Counted from the first letter of the stretch, positions 36,318-47,659 are shown. The stretch is DNA of 64,000 nucleotides from Apiospora phragmitis (GCA_038363925.1 JAQQWL010000004.1:1364001-1428000), one strand, 5' to 3'. The notes: a model not told the origin generated them from the sequence alone. Program-made: numbers and translations.

Positions 36318-36525
36318 AGTATTAAAATAATAAGAATTAAGGTTTTATATTATTTTAAAAAAGGTACTACGTATTTACGCGTATAAACTCCTTTCTTATT
36401 TTATTAAGAGGGGTATACGATACCCCTCGTAGCTCGTATTAAAAATAGATATAAATAATAGAATAAGAACAATTAAACCTCGATTAAAACCGGAATTACT
36501 GTACGTATAAGAGCTTATTTAATAA
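36318..36525 (+). repeat. Right LTR of copia-type element
   Basis: Direct repeat of 33417-33625; both end in gagcttatttaata. Confidence 0.75.
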
Positions 36526-36693
36526 TTAGTTTATTAAAAGTACGAACTATAATTACGTTTATACTAATATTTAATTAATTAAATACCTTTTTTAAACTAA
36601 TAAAAAGCTTATAAAAAAGTATATTTCTCTTTAAAAATTAATACGCCTTTAAAGCGACGTTATAATAACTAGTGTATTATGTTATTACTTTTA

Positions 36694-36883
36694 ACGTATC
36701 TTATAAGCGAATATCTTATATAAGCGAATGTTTTATTCTTTTATACCCTTTTTAATAAAATATAAATTAATTTCACCATAACGTATTTTAATATATTAAA
36801 ATTAATCGGAATTTTTATCTTTAAATACTTTTATATTATTCTAATAAGTACGCGTACTATAGCCGGGCTCTCCGTAGATTTTA
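36694..36883. mobile_element. Terminal fragment of Fot1-like element
   Basis: It begins with acgtatcttataagcgaat after a TA dinucleotide, matching the terminal repeat of the complete element at 47615. It continues through the shared cgggctctccgtagatttta subterminal motif and then breaks off where the gypsy-type relic begins. Confidence 0.75.
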
Positions 36884-39450
36884 ATATTAATAGATATTAA
36901 GAATAAAAAGTATATTTCTATATTTTGTGTAATACTTTTAAATACGATATAATTTTCGAAAAGGCCTAAATAACGAAATAAAAAATAAAGCTTCTTTTTT
37001 AAAAAAAAAGTAGCTATAGATTCGTATAATATAGGTACGAGTAAAAAACCTCGGACGAAAGCGACCTACCCTCTCGTATAAATATATAACGATAAAGGAT
37101 ATAGGGTTCGGATATTAAATACGGAAGGAACTTTTATTATAATATTAAGAGTTCCCTTTATTATTAAAATATTTAAAGAACGGCTTATTACCCCTTTTTG
37201 AGGGGAAAAAATTAATTATAATATCGAACTCGTATAAGAAAAAGGAAAATGATTAAAGGTTTTTTAAAAGTTATTATATAATATATCGAAAAAAAACTAT
37301 TAGTTTTATAAAAAGTTTTAATAAAATTATTAAATAAGGGATTTATTCGAGTAAGCTATTCCCCGGCGGCGGTATTAATTCTTTTCGTATAAAATCTTAA
37401 AGGAGGCTTACGGTTTTATATCGATTATTAAGCTTTAAATAAGATTATAAAAAAGGATCGCTATTTTTTATTATTTATTTAAAAAACTTTAATTTAAATC
37501 TTATAAGCGAAATAATATATAAAACTAGACGTCGCGGCCGTATTTTATAAAATTAAGATTATAAAAGGTAACGAGTAAAAAACGGCTTTTCGTACGAAAT
37601 ACGGGCTATTTAAATAGCTTATTACTTTTTTTAATTTCGCGAATATACCGAGCACTTTTTAAAAATATATTAATTAAACTTTATAAAACCTTTTAAATAA
37701 GTTTTACTTTACGTATATTAACGATATTTTTATTTATATAAATAATAACTTTAATTAATATTATACGTACGTTATAAAAATATTTTAACGCTTTATAAAA
37801 ACTAGTTTATAACTCGATATTAATAAATACGAATTAAAAGTTACGAAAATAAAATATTTAAGCTTTATTTTTAATGTTCGAAACGGAATCTAAATAAACC
37901 CTAAAAAAGTTCGAATAATTTAAAAATAAAAAACCCTAAGTTCCGTACAAGGAGTACGAAGATTTCTCGAATTCGTTAATTATTGTCGAAAACTTATTCG
38001 AGACTTTTCGAGAATAATAACACCGCTTATACGCTTAATAAAAAACGACGTCTTTTTTTACTAAGGTTTTAATTATTAATAAATATTTAATTACTTTAAA
38101 AACTTAATTATTTAATAATTAATATTATTATAATTCGATTTAAACCGTATAACGATACTCGAAACGGACTCTTTAAAATATTAAAAGGGTTCTTTTTTAA
38201 TATAATAATAAAAGGCTTTTTTATTTTTACGCCTATTATTTTAAAAAAATATCGCCTATTAAATATAATTACGAGATTTATAATAAAGAGATATTAATAA
38301 TTATTCGGTATTTAAAAAAATAAGATACCGAGTTATAATTCGTATAAAAATTTAACGTTATTACGAACTATAAAAACTTTAAATATTTTATATCTTTTTA
38401 AAAATTAAGCGAGAAATATATATAATAAACGCTTATTCTTAACCGGTATAATTTTCGAATTAAATATAAAATTAATTATTAAAATAAACAAATAAACGTT
38501 TTATTTAAAAAGGAGTAAGATATATTACGAAACTTTTATAATAATAAGATTTAATATTAAAAGTTTTAATTAATAATATTAAAAGTATTTAATTAATAAA
38601 GTTATTTAATATAAATAATTATTATTTCCTTTTTTATTTTTAAACTTTAAGCTTTATAAAATTAAGGGTTTTAATGAAATAAAACGTATCGTATAATTAT
38701 ATAAAGCTTAAAAAATAGCGTTATTAAGTTCCCCTCGTTATTATAACTTAAGGTATTAATATTTAAATACGTTTTAAACGTAAATAATTAGCCTCTTTTT
38801 TATAATTAACGCTAGGTACTAAAATATAATCCCTTATATACGAAGCTCGTCGTTAAAGCCTATAATAACCTGCTCGCTAAATATTTTAAGTATTATTAAA
38901 CCTATACCACATTTACGAGAAACTTTTTCTAGCTAAGGATAAGCCTTTTCGTACGTCGATATATAAAGAATTACGACGTTTATAATAAATTAAAGACTTA
39001 AAAAAACTAGAAATAAAAGTTTTTAAAACTATTATTAATACTCGATAAAATTTAGAAAAAAGTTTCGGTAAACTTCGTTACTAATTTAGAAAAAAGTTTC
39101 GAATATACGAATATAATAATCGAACTTATAATAGAGATTATAATAAAATTTATAACGTAAGCTTTCGTATAACGAGTTATTAATTAATACGGCTCGTTTA
39201 CCGTAATTATTTCGGATTATAAAAGGTAATTTATAAGCTTTTTTTAAAAACGAATATATTAATTTTTAAGGATCGAATAATAAATCTTTATAGCATACTA
39301 TTTAAAAACCGACGAAGCTACGAAATAAATTAACAGTGTTATTAAAGCTTATTTAAAAGCGTATATTACGAAATATTAAAACCGATAAGCTATATTATAC
39401 CTTATTATTAATACGTATTAAATGTTTATAAATTAATAATTATTAGGTTA
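36884..39450 (+). mobile_element. Ty3/gypsy-type retrotransposon pol relic
   Basis: Plus-strand reading through stops shows a reverse transcriptase core near 37520-37750 (TKLDVAAVFYKIKI, KTAFRTKYGLFK, FANIPSTF, YINDIFIYIN), the chromovirus-type RT signature with a YxDD-equivalent. RNase-H-like segments occur near 38330-38520 (VITNYKNFKYFIS, SEKYI, LILNRYNFRIKY). An integrase-like block appears near 39190-39400. No LTR pair was found; the element is cut on the left by or near a Fot1-like end at 36883 and on the right by another at 39451. Confidence 0.75.
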
Positions 39451-40985
39451 ATATATTTTATAAACGAATATCTTATATAAACGAATGTTTTATTTTTTTA
39501 TACCCTTTTCGATAAAATATAAATTAATTTCACTATAACGTATTTAATATATTAAAATTAATCGGAATTTTTATCTTTAAATACTTTTATATTATTCTAA
39601 TAAGTACGCGTATTATACCCGGGCTCTCCGTAGATTTTATAGCATTATAAGCGTATCCTAAACGTCCTTATACGACCACTCCTCCGACGCGCACGATTCG
39701 AAACCTCTATAAATTTTCGAAAGCTTTCTAATTTTAAAGAGGAATCAATTATTCGATATATTATTAATTTAAATATGCGATCGTTTTTCCCCGGTTAAAT
39801 AATATAAAATATAAAAAAAGAATATATATAACTTTAATAAAACCGGGTTTTTTATAAATTAAATCTCGTTGAAAATAATTATAACTACTTTCGATTAACG
39901 CGGAAAGCCTAGGGTAATATAATAAAGAAACCGGGAATAAGTTACAGTTATTTAAGGCGTTAAATTAAACGGTTACGTTATCTCTTTATATATTATTTTT
40001 ATTAAGAAAACATACTTCTCTTTTTAATATAAAAATAGCTTATTATTAAAAGATTAAGTAATTATAATTATTAAAAATAATTAAATTATAAAAAAAAACG
40101 AGGATTAAATTCGATATTTTAATTAATATATTAAGTCTCGTACGAAAAGTTATTATCGCCTCTTCATCTTAAACGGCTATAAAAATTATTACTCGATAAC
40201 TTTTAAGCTTTATTACGAAAAAAACTCGATTATTATACTTTATATATCTTTTTATTCGTTATATAAGCTTTAATTTTTTTTAATATCGGCTATTTTTATA
40301 CGTTAAAAAATGTATAAAAAAGAAATTAAAAGTTTTATACGGGCATATATTATTTATAATTTAAAGGAGGACTTCCTACTAATGTATTTAAAAGCGTTCT
40401 AAGCGACTTTTATCGTTTCGAATATATAAAGAGGCTTTTAAAAAATAAGACTCGTTTTATATAATCCGGAATATATTATTTTATAATTAGATATAAAGTT
40501 ACGTATTTTAATACCTTCGGGGACGTTTTCCGGCTTATTTATTTATTTTTAAATTAAAAACTTTAAATAACTCCATTAAAACCTAATTTTAAACTTAATA
40601 CGTTTAAAACCGTATTATATAGTATTAAAATAACTTTTTAACGTTTATTTTAATTAGTTTTAATTAAATCGTAAAGGTTATAACGTAGGTTATATACCGA
40701 GTTACTTTTTAAAAAAATAAGAACGCGATACTTTAAAAAGTAAATAAAATACTTAGCCGGCGCCGCCGTAAATAGTTATAAAATAGAGGATTACTTCGTA
40801 TATAAGCTAAGAAAGACCTGTAGTTTTAAAAGAATATTAATAAATAGTTATAAAACGAATCGCGTCGAAAGAGTAGTTATACGAGAACGTTTAAGACACG
40901 CCCACAGCGCTATAGAATCTACGGAGAGCCCGGGTATAATACGCGTACTTATTAAAATAATATAAAAATCTTTAAAAATAATAAT
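39451..40985. mobile_element. Two Fot1-like fragments joined head to head
   Basis: 39451-39715 matches the first 260 bp of the complete element at 47615 in the same orientation, including the terminal repeat. From about 39735 to 40975 the sequence matches the same family in the opposite orientation, with the DDE_1 transposase readable on the plus strand near 40165-40500 (NGYKNYYSITF, EIKSFIRAYIIY, EDFLLMYLKAF). The segments 39620-39715 and 40865-40930 are therefore inverted copies. The outer terminal repeat of the second fragment is missing. Confidence 0.7.
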
Positions 40986-42740
40986 TATTAATATATTTAA
41001 TTAATTATAAACTTTATAATTAAATTAATTTATAACTTATAAAGCTTAATAGTAAAAAGTACGTAACTTATTTATATATATAACTCACTTATAACGTATA
41101 TTAAGTTAAATATAAGCGTTTAAAAACGTATGTTTAATTTATTAATTACTTTATTTAAATATTAACGTATTAAATTAAATACGTTAAATTTAAACTAAAT
41201 GTTATTTCTTTATAAAAAGAATAAAATACGTAGCTTAAAAAGTGATAAAAAACTCTAGCTTTATAATATAATTTATTAACGCCTTAATAATAAATAAAGT
41301 GTTATATTTAAAAATTAAAGTAAGTGAAAAGAGTAAAGAGGTATACTAAGTATAATAATACCGTTATTCTCTATAATATTCCTCGAATTCTACCGAAATA
41401 TAGCTTTTATAATCGTCTAGGATTAAAAGGCGATAAGAGCCCTTTTTCCGCTCCTTAATATACTTATCGAAGTGTCGAATCTAGTCTAGGCTCGTCTCGT
41501 TATCGGTCTAGCTATTAGAAGTCGGTTTAATCACTTAGTCGCCCGGTAAGTCGTATTCGCGAGACTAGTTTACGAGGTTATATTAGCCTTAAATAATTAA
41601 GAACGGCGAAATATACTAGCCTTATAAATTAATATATTTAATAGCCGTTAACTATTCTTAATTATTAGGTTAAACCGACTTCGCTTTTTTATATTAATCA
41701 GAGAGTGTTACGACGAGTATTAACTTAATCATGCTTATTATAAAGCCGGTCTCGTTAAAATTCTATATATCTTCGTTTAAAATGCCGTATTTAGCCTTTA
41801 TATTCGTAACTAGCGCGAAGCAGCCGGAAATAACACCTGCATCCTCGTAAAGAGCCCTCTAATAATCGTATCGACGGTTTGTTCGAGTCTTAAGGTCTAG
41901 GTTGCGGTCGATAAAGCGCCTGACCTAGTGCTTGCTAACGTGGTCGCCGCCGCGCGACGCTGTGAGGAGATTAGCCATATCTCTTATAATACTGATATTA
42001 AGAGGCATCCTCGGGTATTTAAATTAATCATATAATTACGAAGCACCTCCTTTTTAACTAGATTTAATTTATATCGTGGATGTCGGATTCCGCGTCGTGG
42101 GGTTCGGCTGTTGATTTAATAGTTTAGGGTAGCTCGTTCGCTTAAGAGATTTATTAAATTTTATATCGTTTAAATTATTAAAACGATTTTAAATTCTTTA
42201 AATTAAATCGATATTATAATTATAAAGATATTACGTATTAAAGTTTAAATAAATTAAAAAAGTAACTCGTTTAATAATATAGCTTATTTAATAATAAACT
42301 ACGTTAATTATTTAAAATAAATTTAAAAAAATACTATAAAAATACTATGAAAAGATTTATTTATTAATTAATACGAAATTATAAATTTAACGTTTAAAAG
42401 AAAAGTTAAAGCTTATAAAGTTATAAAAAAATAAAAGGTATAAATAAATTTAAATTTAAAATTTATATTAATAAAAAGTATATAATATATAAAAAGGGAT
42501 TAAATTAAATTAAAATTAAATAATTAAATAAATAAATTTTAAAAAATCTATTATATTTATAATTAAAAGTAATTATATTATAGTTTAAAATTAATAACTA
42601 ATTTATATTATTTATTTTTTAAAAGAGTTAATTATAAAAGGAGGGGAGGGGGGGGGTTAATTATAAAGTAATATATATTATTATTTCCTTTTCTTTAAGA
42701 TAATAACTAAAATAATAATATTTTAAACAATTAATAAGTA
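40986..42740 (-). mobile_element. TA-rich TE debris with a less-mutated DDE_1 transposase relic
   Basis: At about 41340-42110 the GC content rises. The minus strand reads FDKYIKERKKGSYRLLILDD followed by YKSYISVEFEEYYRE, the DGHxSH region of a Fot1-class transposase of yet another family. The flanks 40986-41340 and 42110-42740 are TA-rich without recognisable coding. A G-rich run sits at about 42640-42656 near the right edge of the island. Confidence 0.55.
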
Positions 42741-42810
42741 TTAAAAGCAAGGTATCACAATTAACATTTTAACAGCCCTTTAATAACAAAGCTAAAACAA
42801 CAACAGCAAT

Positions 42811-42945
42811 ATGTCTGCCCCAGTTAACCAAGGATCATGCTGCTCCAGCGAACAGTCCGGCGGTAGCCCCCGCAGCACACCCGCCCCTGCTCCGGCCCCC
42901 GCTCCGGCCCCCACCCCTGCCACTGGCGGTTCTGGCAGTTCATAA
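42811..42945 (+). CDS. Possible 44-residue Cys-Cys/Pro-Ala-rich small protein
   Basis: ATG at 42811 opens a 44-codon frame: MSAPVNQGSCCSSEQSGGSP, then a run of Pro-Ala dipeptides and a Gly/Ser end. It begins just after the right edge of the RIP island, in suddenly GC-rich DNA, with an AC/CA-rich leader immediately upstream like those of expressed fungal genes. The vicinal cysteines and PAPAPA stretch are unusual but could be chance. No homologue recognised. Confidence 0.3.
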   Translation: MSAPVNQGSCCSSEQSGGSPRSTPAPAPAPAPAPTPATGGSGSS

Positions 42946-43362
42946 TCAGCTGCTGTTGGTAGCGGTTATTCAGGCTCTACTGCGAACTAGATATCACGCT
43001 CTGCAGCGATGGATCAGAGACAATGGGGGGAAAGGGTAGTAGTGAGCGGGAGGAAGTTCGCTGGTTTAAGATCTGGTAGTTAGTGGCGACAAGGCACAGA
43101 TAGGATCACAGAGGTTTCCAATCAAGATATCCCAGCGTGTGAGAACTGTCCCATGTTCCATGTGTCTATACCCTTGTGCATTCTCATGCTCACAGTCTAT
43201 TTCCGGAAGTCTATGTGTTGTAGGTGCACCACTTGGGTCGGCGAAAACCTGAATTCAGGGATAGTAGGACATGCTCTGTGTTTGAGACTTCTATGCGCAT
43301 CAAACATGTAAAGTGATTAGAGTCAGTTCCCTCTCGGTGCATCATTTCCCGCAAAAATCTGT
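42946..43362. other. Intergenic, no gene recognised
   Basis: 417 bp between the small ORF and the 3' end of the minus-strand membrane-protein gene; nothing identified. Confidence 0.5.
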
Positions 43363-44557
43363 TTATTTGCCGGTACGAAGTTTCTCATCCTCGAGGATTC
43401 TCTTTATCAAGCAATCAGGAAAGAGCAGCTTCGTCGTCCAGGAGGGCTCTCCTTCGATGTGACACACAAAAACGTGGCCTATGGCTTGCAAACATTCTTT
43501 CAGGAGGCCCAGCACCAGTGCAAGCAAGCAGGAAGCAATGGCTGTCATGAATCCATGGACTACACCGAACAGCCACACGAAAGGAGTAGCTAAGCACCAC
43601 ACGATGTACGGGAGCACGATCAGAAGTAGGACGCCAGCGATGACGACTTCGACCCTGACGAACGCTTTGTTGGGGTTGGGTGTTGTTGCTCGAGTCGACT
43701 GCAAGAGAAAGAGTGTCAGTCAATAAATGTTCTTGCTAATAGAATAACGAGGGACGGTATGAGAGGAATCGGTGTCGTGAAGGGGCCCACGTTGGGCTGG
43801 GGATTGAGTTGTACCAAGGCTGCATGGGGTCCATCGTGTTCTGTCGGGGAATGAAAGGATAGCAGAGTGAGGATAATGTCGATAGTGATATTTCCTTGCT
43901 TTTCTTACCAGCTTTTTGACATATTGATCCAGCTTCTTCGCCATGTCACGCAAGTGCTTGGCACCATCAAATGCGAACATAGCATGCCCCAGATCATTAC
44001 CATCTTGGGCCCAGATTTCCCACTCCAACTCCCCTTCCATGAGAGCCAATGCGTGGTCAGCGACACCGAATTGGCCGGCGAGATGGTGGAGCCGGTCGCG
44101 GAGGGCCTGGAGCCGCTGCTGGCCGGGGCGGTCGGGGTCGTTCAGGGGGTCCTCCAGCTCCACATTGGCGTCGCCGATCCACTCGTTGCAGAAAAGGGTG
44201 AGATTGTCCATGATGACAGGCAGGAGGTCTCTGGTCTCTTCGAGCAGGGACCGCGCATTGGCCAGGCACTGCCCGGACGCCCAATAGTAGACGGCCACGG
44301 CGTCCAGGTCCGGGTCCTGGGGCGGGGCAGGCTGGGCCGGAAGGATAGGTTCTTCTACCAAATCCGCATGCTGTGATTGAAATTCGAGTCAGTGAGGTGT
44401 ACTTCAAATAAAGAGTAGAAAGAAAGAAAGAACAAAGAATATTTCGTATATTTATATGTATAAGTTCTGCTTATTAACTTACTTCAGGTGTCGCGCGGCG
44501 GCGGCGGTGATATTGGTTACGACGGCGAGCGCGTCGTCTTCCGTGTGTTCTGGGCAT
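43363..44557 (-). CDS. Membrane protein of unknown function, three exons
   Basis: The ATG at 44557 opens a basic N-terminus (MPRTHGRRRARRRNQYH). Exon 1 is 44557-44483, exon 2 44370-43909, exon 3 43698-43363; all junctions are phase 0 (donors GTAAGT and GTAAGA, acceptors TCACAG and TTGCAG), giving 290 residues without frame breaks. Exon 2 is mostly helical and acidic (LLEETRDLLPVIMDNLTLF, LQALRDRLHHLAGQFGV, KHLRDMAKKLDQYVKKL), coiled-coil-like. Exon 3 has a long hydrophobic region (VEVVIAGVLLLIVLPYIVWC and FMTAIASCLLALVLGLL). The second intron, 210 nt, is long for this genome, so a small additional exon is possible. It sits alone between two TE islands. No family recognised. Confidence 0.6.
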
Positions 44558-44638
44558 GGCGAATCTCCAGATGAAATAGTAAATTTTGTGTCGCAAAGTG
44601 AAGTTATTTGCAGTTGTGCGTACCTCGTGCAAGTGACG

Positions 44639-44639
<1 letters not shown>

Positions 44640-44672
<33 letters not shown>
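44640..44672 (+). repeat. (GTT)11 microsatellite
   Basis: Eleven perfect GTT units (CAA on the minus strand) upstream of the 44557 start, in the probable promoter or 5' leader of that gene. Confidence 0.9.
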
Positions 44673-44673
<1 letters not shown>

Positions 44674-45738
44674 GATTGGCCCTAGCATACCAGTTTGCAT
44701 CGCCGCCTGAGGAGCTCTGCAGGAGGCAGCTGTTGATGCCCCAACCAGTGGTGCTCTAAGGCATCCAAATAGCCCTATAGCCCAGTTATGCTTTTGAAAA
44801 CAGAGCCACTGGTAGGTCCCTGGAGGTTTATTCTAGCCTGTTTAGTGAACTGAGGCAGGTATCTGGGCTAACACATCAACCTCCAGGGGCCTTTCCCGAT
44901 TGTTCTGTCACCGTTAAATAATCGGTTACAAAAAGACTGAGGTTTACTCATCGCACTTCTTGTTAAACATCCCTTCCACCGCAGCAGCAATCTCGCCCAA
45001 TCTGCATAGCGCAAAAATCAGATGAGTCTGGCCCTCTTCTATTATCAGTCATGCCCCCGTGTGTCACCTTCAGCATCTCTATTGTTATTTTGTTCTACAC
45101 ATACTGAACCATAGTACCCTACACCCATACCCATGGCCACTACATCCATATAGACCAGCCTGGCAAGGGAAATAAGGTCCACATCCCCGCAATGAATCAC
45201 CAATTCGTTCCTTAAACCAGCAGACTTTCCGACAGGATGCTGAAGGGACCCCAACCTCACTTTTGACCAGCCGTATCTAGCCGCACAAGAGACGTGACAG
45301 CTTGCCTTCAGTCGAGGGCAATGTTGGCATTGATGTTATCGACTGATACCGAGGTCGAAGAGCCAAGAAGAGTCGGCGTTGCGCGGTGAAGGAGTGTTTC
45401 TAGGTGGCTCTCGAAGACCACTGCCTTTCGCATCGCGCAGTCAGGCTCGTTCTAGAGAAACACTCAGATCGTTTGAGTGAAGGCGTCAAGGCCCTTGCCG
45501 CCGTGAGCCTCAGCTGCCTTCCGATCCTCCCTCATCTGGATTATCCAATGTGTGCGTCCATAAATCCCTGAGGGTGTTCTCAATCTGCAGTAACCCTTGC
45601 ATCTTTCCCCGTGCTGGAGTTGAATATAAACGAGAATATACTGCTTTGCACTTCCCAGCGGAGCTTAGGTATTCCTGTGTCTTGGGCGCTGCCCTCAAAG
45701 CAACAGCAACCCGAACCAGTGGTAAAGCCAACTGTGCA
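44673..45738. other. Intergenic, no supported gene
   Basis: About 1 kb upstream of the membrane-protein gene and downstream of the transcription-factor pseudogene. No coding signal. Confidence 0.5.
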
Positions 45739-47345
45739 TCAAGAGGCCGTTGGATGATAGTCCTCGCCCCACAAACTAAGCCACGCCCGCAACCTCAAGA
45801 GCAGAAACCCCTCCAGCTCCTCCTGGCCCTCCTTCTCCCGCTCTCGCGCCGGAGCCCACTCTTCTCTCGTCCGCACGATGGACCGCACCAGGTCGCTCCT
45901 CTCCTCCAGCTGCCAAGCCAAGACCGGGTCCCGGGCCTGGGCCGTGCCCGTAGCCAGCAGCGCCTGAGTCGCCAAGGCCTGCGCCTCGGCCTCGCTCGCG
46001 GCGCGGCTGTCCTCGGTGGGACCGAAAGTGGCCTGGATACGGCAGAGGAAGATGATGGCGTGGAAGAAGATGCCGCGGACCCAGGTGCGGCCCGGGGGCT
46101 CGGCGGCGACGGGAAGGTCGAAGAGCGACGGCAGGTAAGGGGGTCGTTGCTGGTAGAATAGGTGGCTGGTGTGGAAGGCTCGGTAGATCCGCCCTGTTCG
46201 CTCGAGGATATCCGTACTCTGTGTCGTGTACTCGGGCTGACACATTGGCGTGTTTTCGAAGAGGGACTGGATATCCTTCAGAATTCCCGCTATGAACGAG
46301 ACGGCTCCGATGAATCTCCATGACAGCTGTGAGTCTGCGTCTGTTTCCTCGCTGGCCGCGCGGTCGAAGAAGTCCTGCCATTCTTGGGTTTCAAACAAAG
46401 ATGCCTACCTCTTGAATATCGCCTTTGTCACCTGTATATCATTTAATCAGGGGGACGGTTGGGATATTCAAGTGGATCAGGCTTACTCACGACGTATGGC
46501 CCTTGGCTTCAGATAAGTGCCCGATCAAATGCAGACATGCTACTGGCAGAGCCTATCTGCTTGATCAGGTCGATCCCGGCATTGTTGTGGAGGACTAAAG
46601 CGTCTTGATTTGGGGGACCAAGCGACTAAAGAACGGTGGCGTTACTATCGGTGTTTCGCTTGGCTCAAATAGGAACCGGCACGCCTTACCTCGTAAAGCA
46701 CAAGCAGTCGTGTCGCGCAATAGATATCCGAAAGCAGGGAGGGATCGTCAGCCTGGATGGCAGCGGCGACATTAGCCAGGGCTCTGGAATAGAGTGCAGT
46801 ATGCAGAAGTGGCGAGGTCGAGGATCCCACCATGTAAGCTGCCCGAGCTGCAACACAATGCATGGCATCGTCCAAGAACGGCCTAGAGTCATAGCGGCTC
46901 GGGAGGTAGGATAGGAAGCATGAAGACCATCTTTGAAGAAGGGAACCGGCACACTCCGGGTTGTGCTGCAGCAAGCTGCTTGCACTTGCCGTGAGATCTA
47001 TGCTGGTGAAGCTGGTTAGGCATGTGATGTCGAAGTTGAACCTGGCCCGCATGGTCTCGTAACCGTTGTAGGAAGGCAGAATAAGCGGACCAGCGTATTG
47101 CTGAGCGCGAGCTGACGCAGCGATCACTTCCGCCTGTGGGCTGCCCTCGGTCGCACCCGTCTTATTAGTTTCGCGGTTACGTTTCCTGTTTCTGCAGCCG
47201 GATCTCGCGGCTTGGTGGCGGATGACCAGCCGCGTATCCTCGTTTTGACGCCCAGTCCGGAAAGGCTCGACGGCGTCCACAAAAACGAGAGCCGGCCCAT
47301 CCTTGCGCCGGCTGCGTCTCTGTCTTCTGTAGGTGCCGGCTCCAT
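45739..47345 (-). pseudogene. Fungal-specific transcription-factor-like gene with in-frame stops
   Basis: Exon 1 ends at 46690 (GAG|GTAAGG), exon 2 is 46625-46491, exon 3 46431-45739; phases are 0. Near the N-terminus it has FVDAVEPFR...RLVIRHQAARSGCRNRKRN, a basic block seen in fungal regulators lacking a Zn2Cys6 cluster. Then come ARAAYMVGSSTSPLLHTALY, LLVLYE|SLGPPNQDALV and a helical C-terminus like the Fungal_trans_2 regulatory region. Exon 2 contains TGA at 46509-46511 within FDRALI-stop-SQGPYV. Exon 3 contains TAG at 46405-46407 between VTKAIFKR and ASLFETQEWQDFF. The ATG at 47345 needs a one-base shift to join. Alternative splicing (acceptor at 46405) could avoid the TAG but not the TGA. 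It is probably inactivated between two RIP islands. Confidence 0.55.
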
Positions 47346-47614
47346 AAGGGGAGTGTCCGCGCGACAAGCGAGTTTAAAAACTGTCACACAAGCCGCTTCC
47401 CGGATTGGCTGCCAACTAAGGAAACGCAAATAAGGAGACGGTTGAAGTTGGCCGGCCGCAGCTGTATGCAGTGAGATGCGCGAGTGATGCCTGTTCCTGG
47501 GCTAGTGTATGTTACATTCACTGCAGGTGCTAACCGTCTTCGAAGTGCTACGGCACAGCAGGGGGAACCCGGGATGTCCGGTTGTGGCCAAAGGATCTGG
47601 AGAACATAGAATTA
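47346..47614. other. Upstream flank of the transcription-factor pseudogene
   Basis: Normal-composition DNA up to the TA dinucleotide (47613-47614) at which the Fot1-like element is inserted. Confidence 0.5.
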
Positions 47615-47659
47615 ACGTATCCCACAAGCGAATGTCCCATACAAGCGAATGTCTCATTC
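47615..47659 (+). repeat. Left terminal inverted repeat of Fot1-like element
   Basis: Contains two copies of an aagcgaatgtc motif 17 bp apart. Inverted copy at 49431-49475. Confidence 0.85.

Larger units (their letters stand above)
33417..36525 (+). mobile_element. Ty1/copia-type LTR retrotransposon relic, internally deleted
   Basis: Direct repeats of about 208 bp bound the element (33417-33625 and 36318-36525). Between them the plus strand shows gag-like segments near 34780-35400 (for example YNIFYDK and INSYFNIIINYVQYF). Near 35840-36040 lies the C-terminal copia RNase-H tail (IMLLRESYKKGD, NPVDAFTKKS, LTNRLTVRVEAYVE). The roughly 2.7 kb interior is too short for a complete copia element and I saw no integrase or RT core, so the middle was deleted. 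Mutation is RIP-type with many stops; a small open frame at 34372-34557 on the minus strand is fortuitous. Confidence 0.75.

Noticed and set aside
44479..44700. Minus-strand ORF beginning with a poly-Gln run from (CAA)n
   Set aside because: It overlaps exon 1 of the membrane-protein gene in another frame, and its end cannot be spliced in phase to exon 2, whereas the ATG at 44557 can.
45550..46161. 203-codon plus-strand ORF
   Set aside because: Shadow of the GC-rich last exon of the transcription-factor-like gene on the opposite strand.
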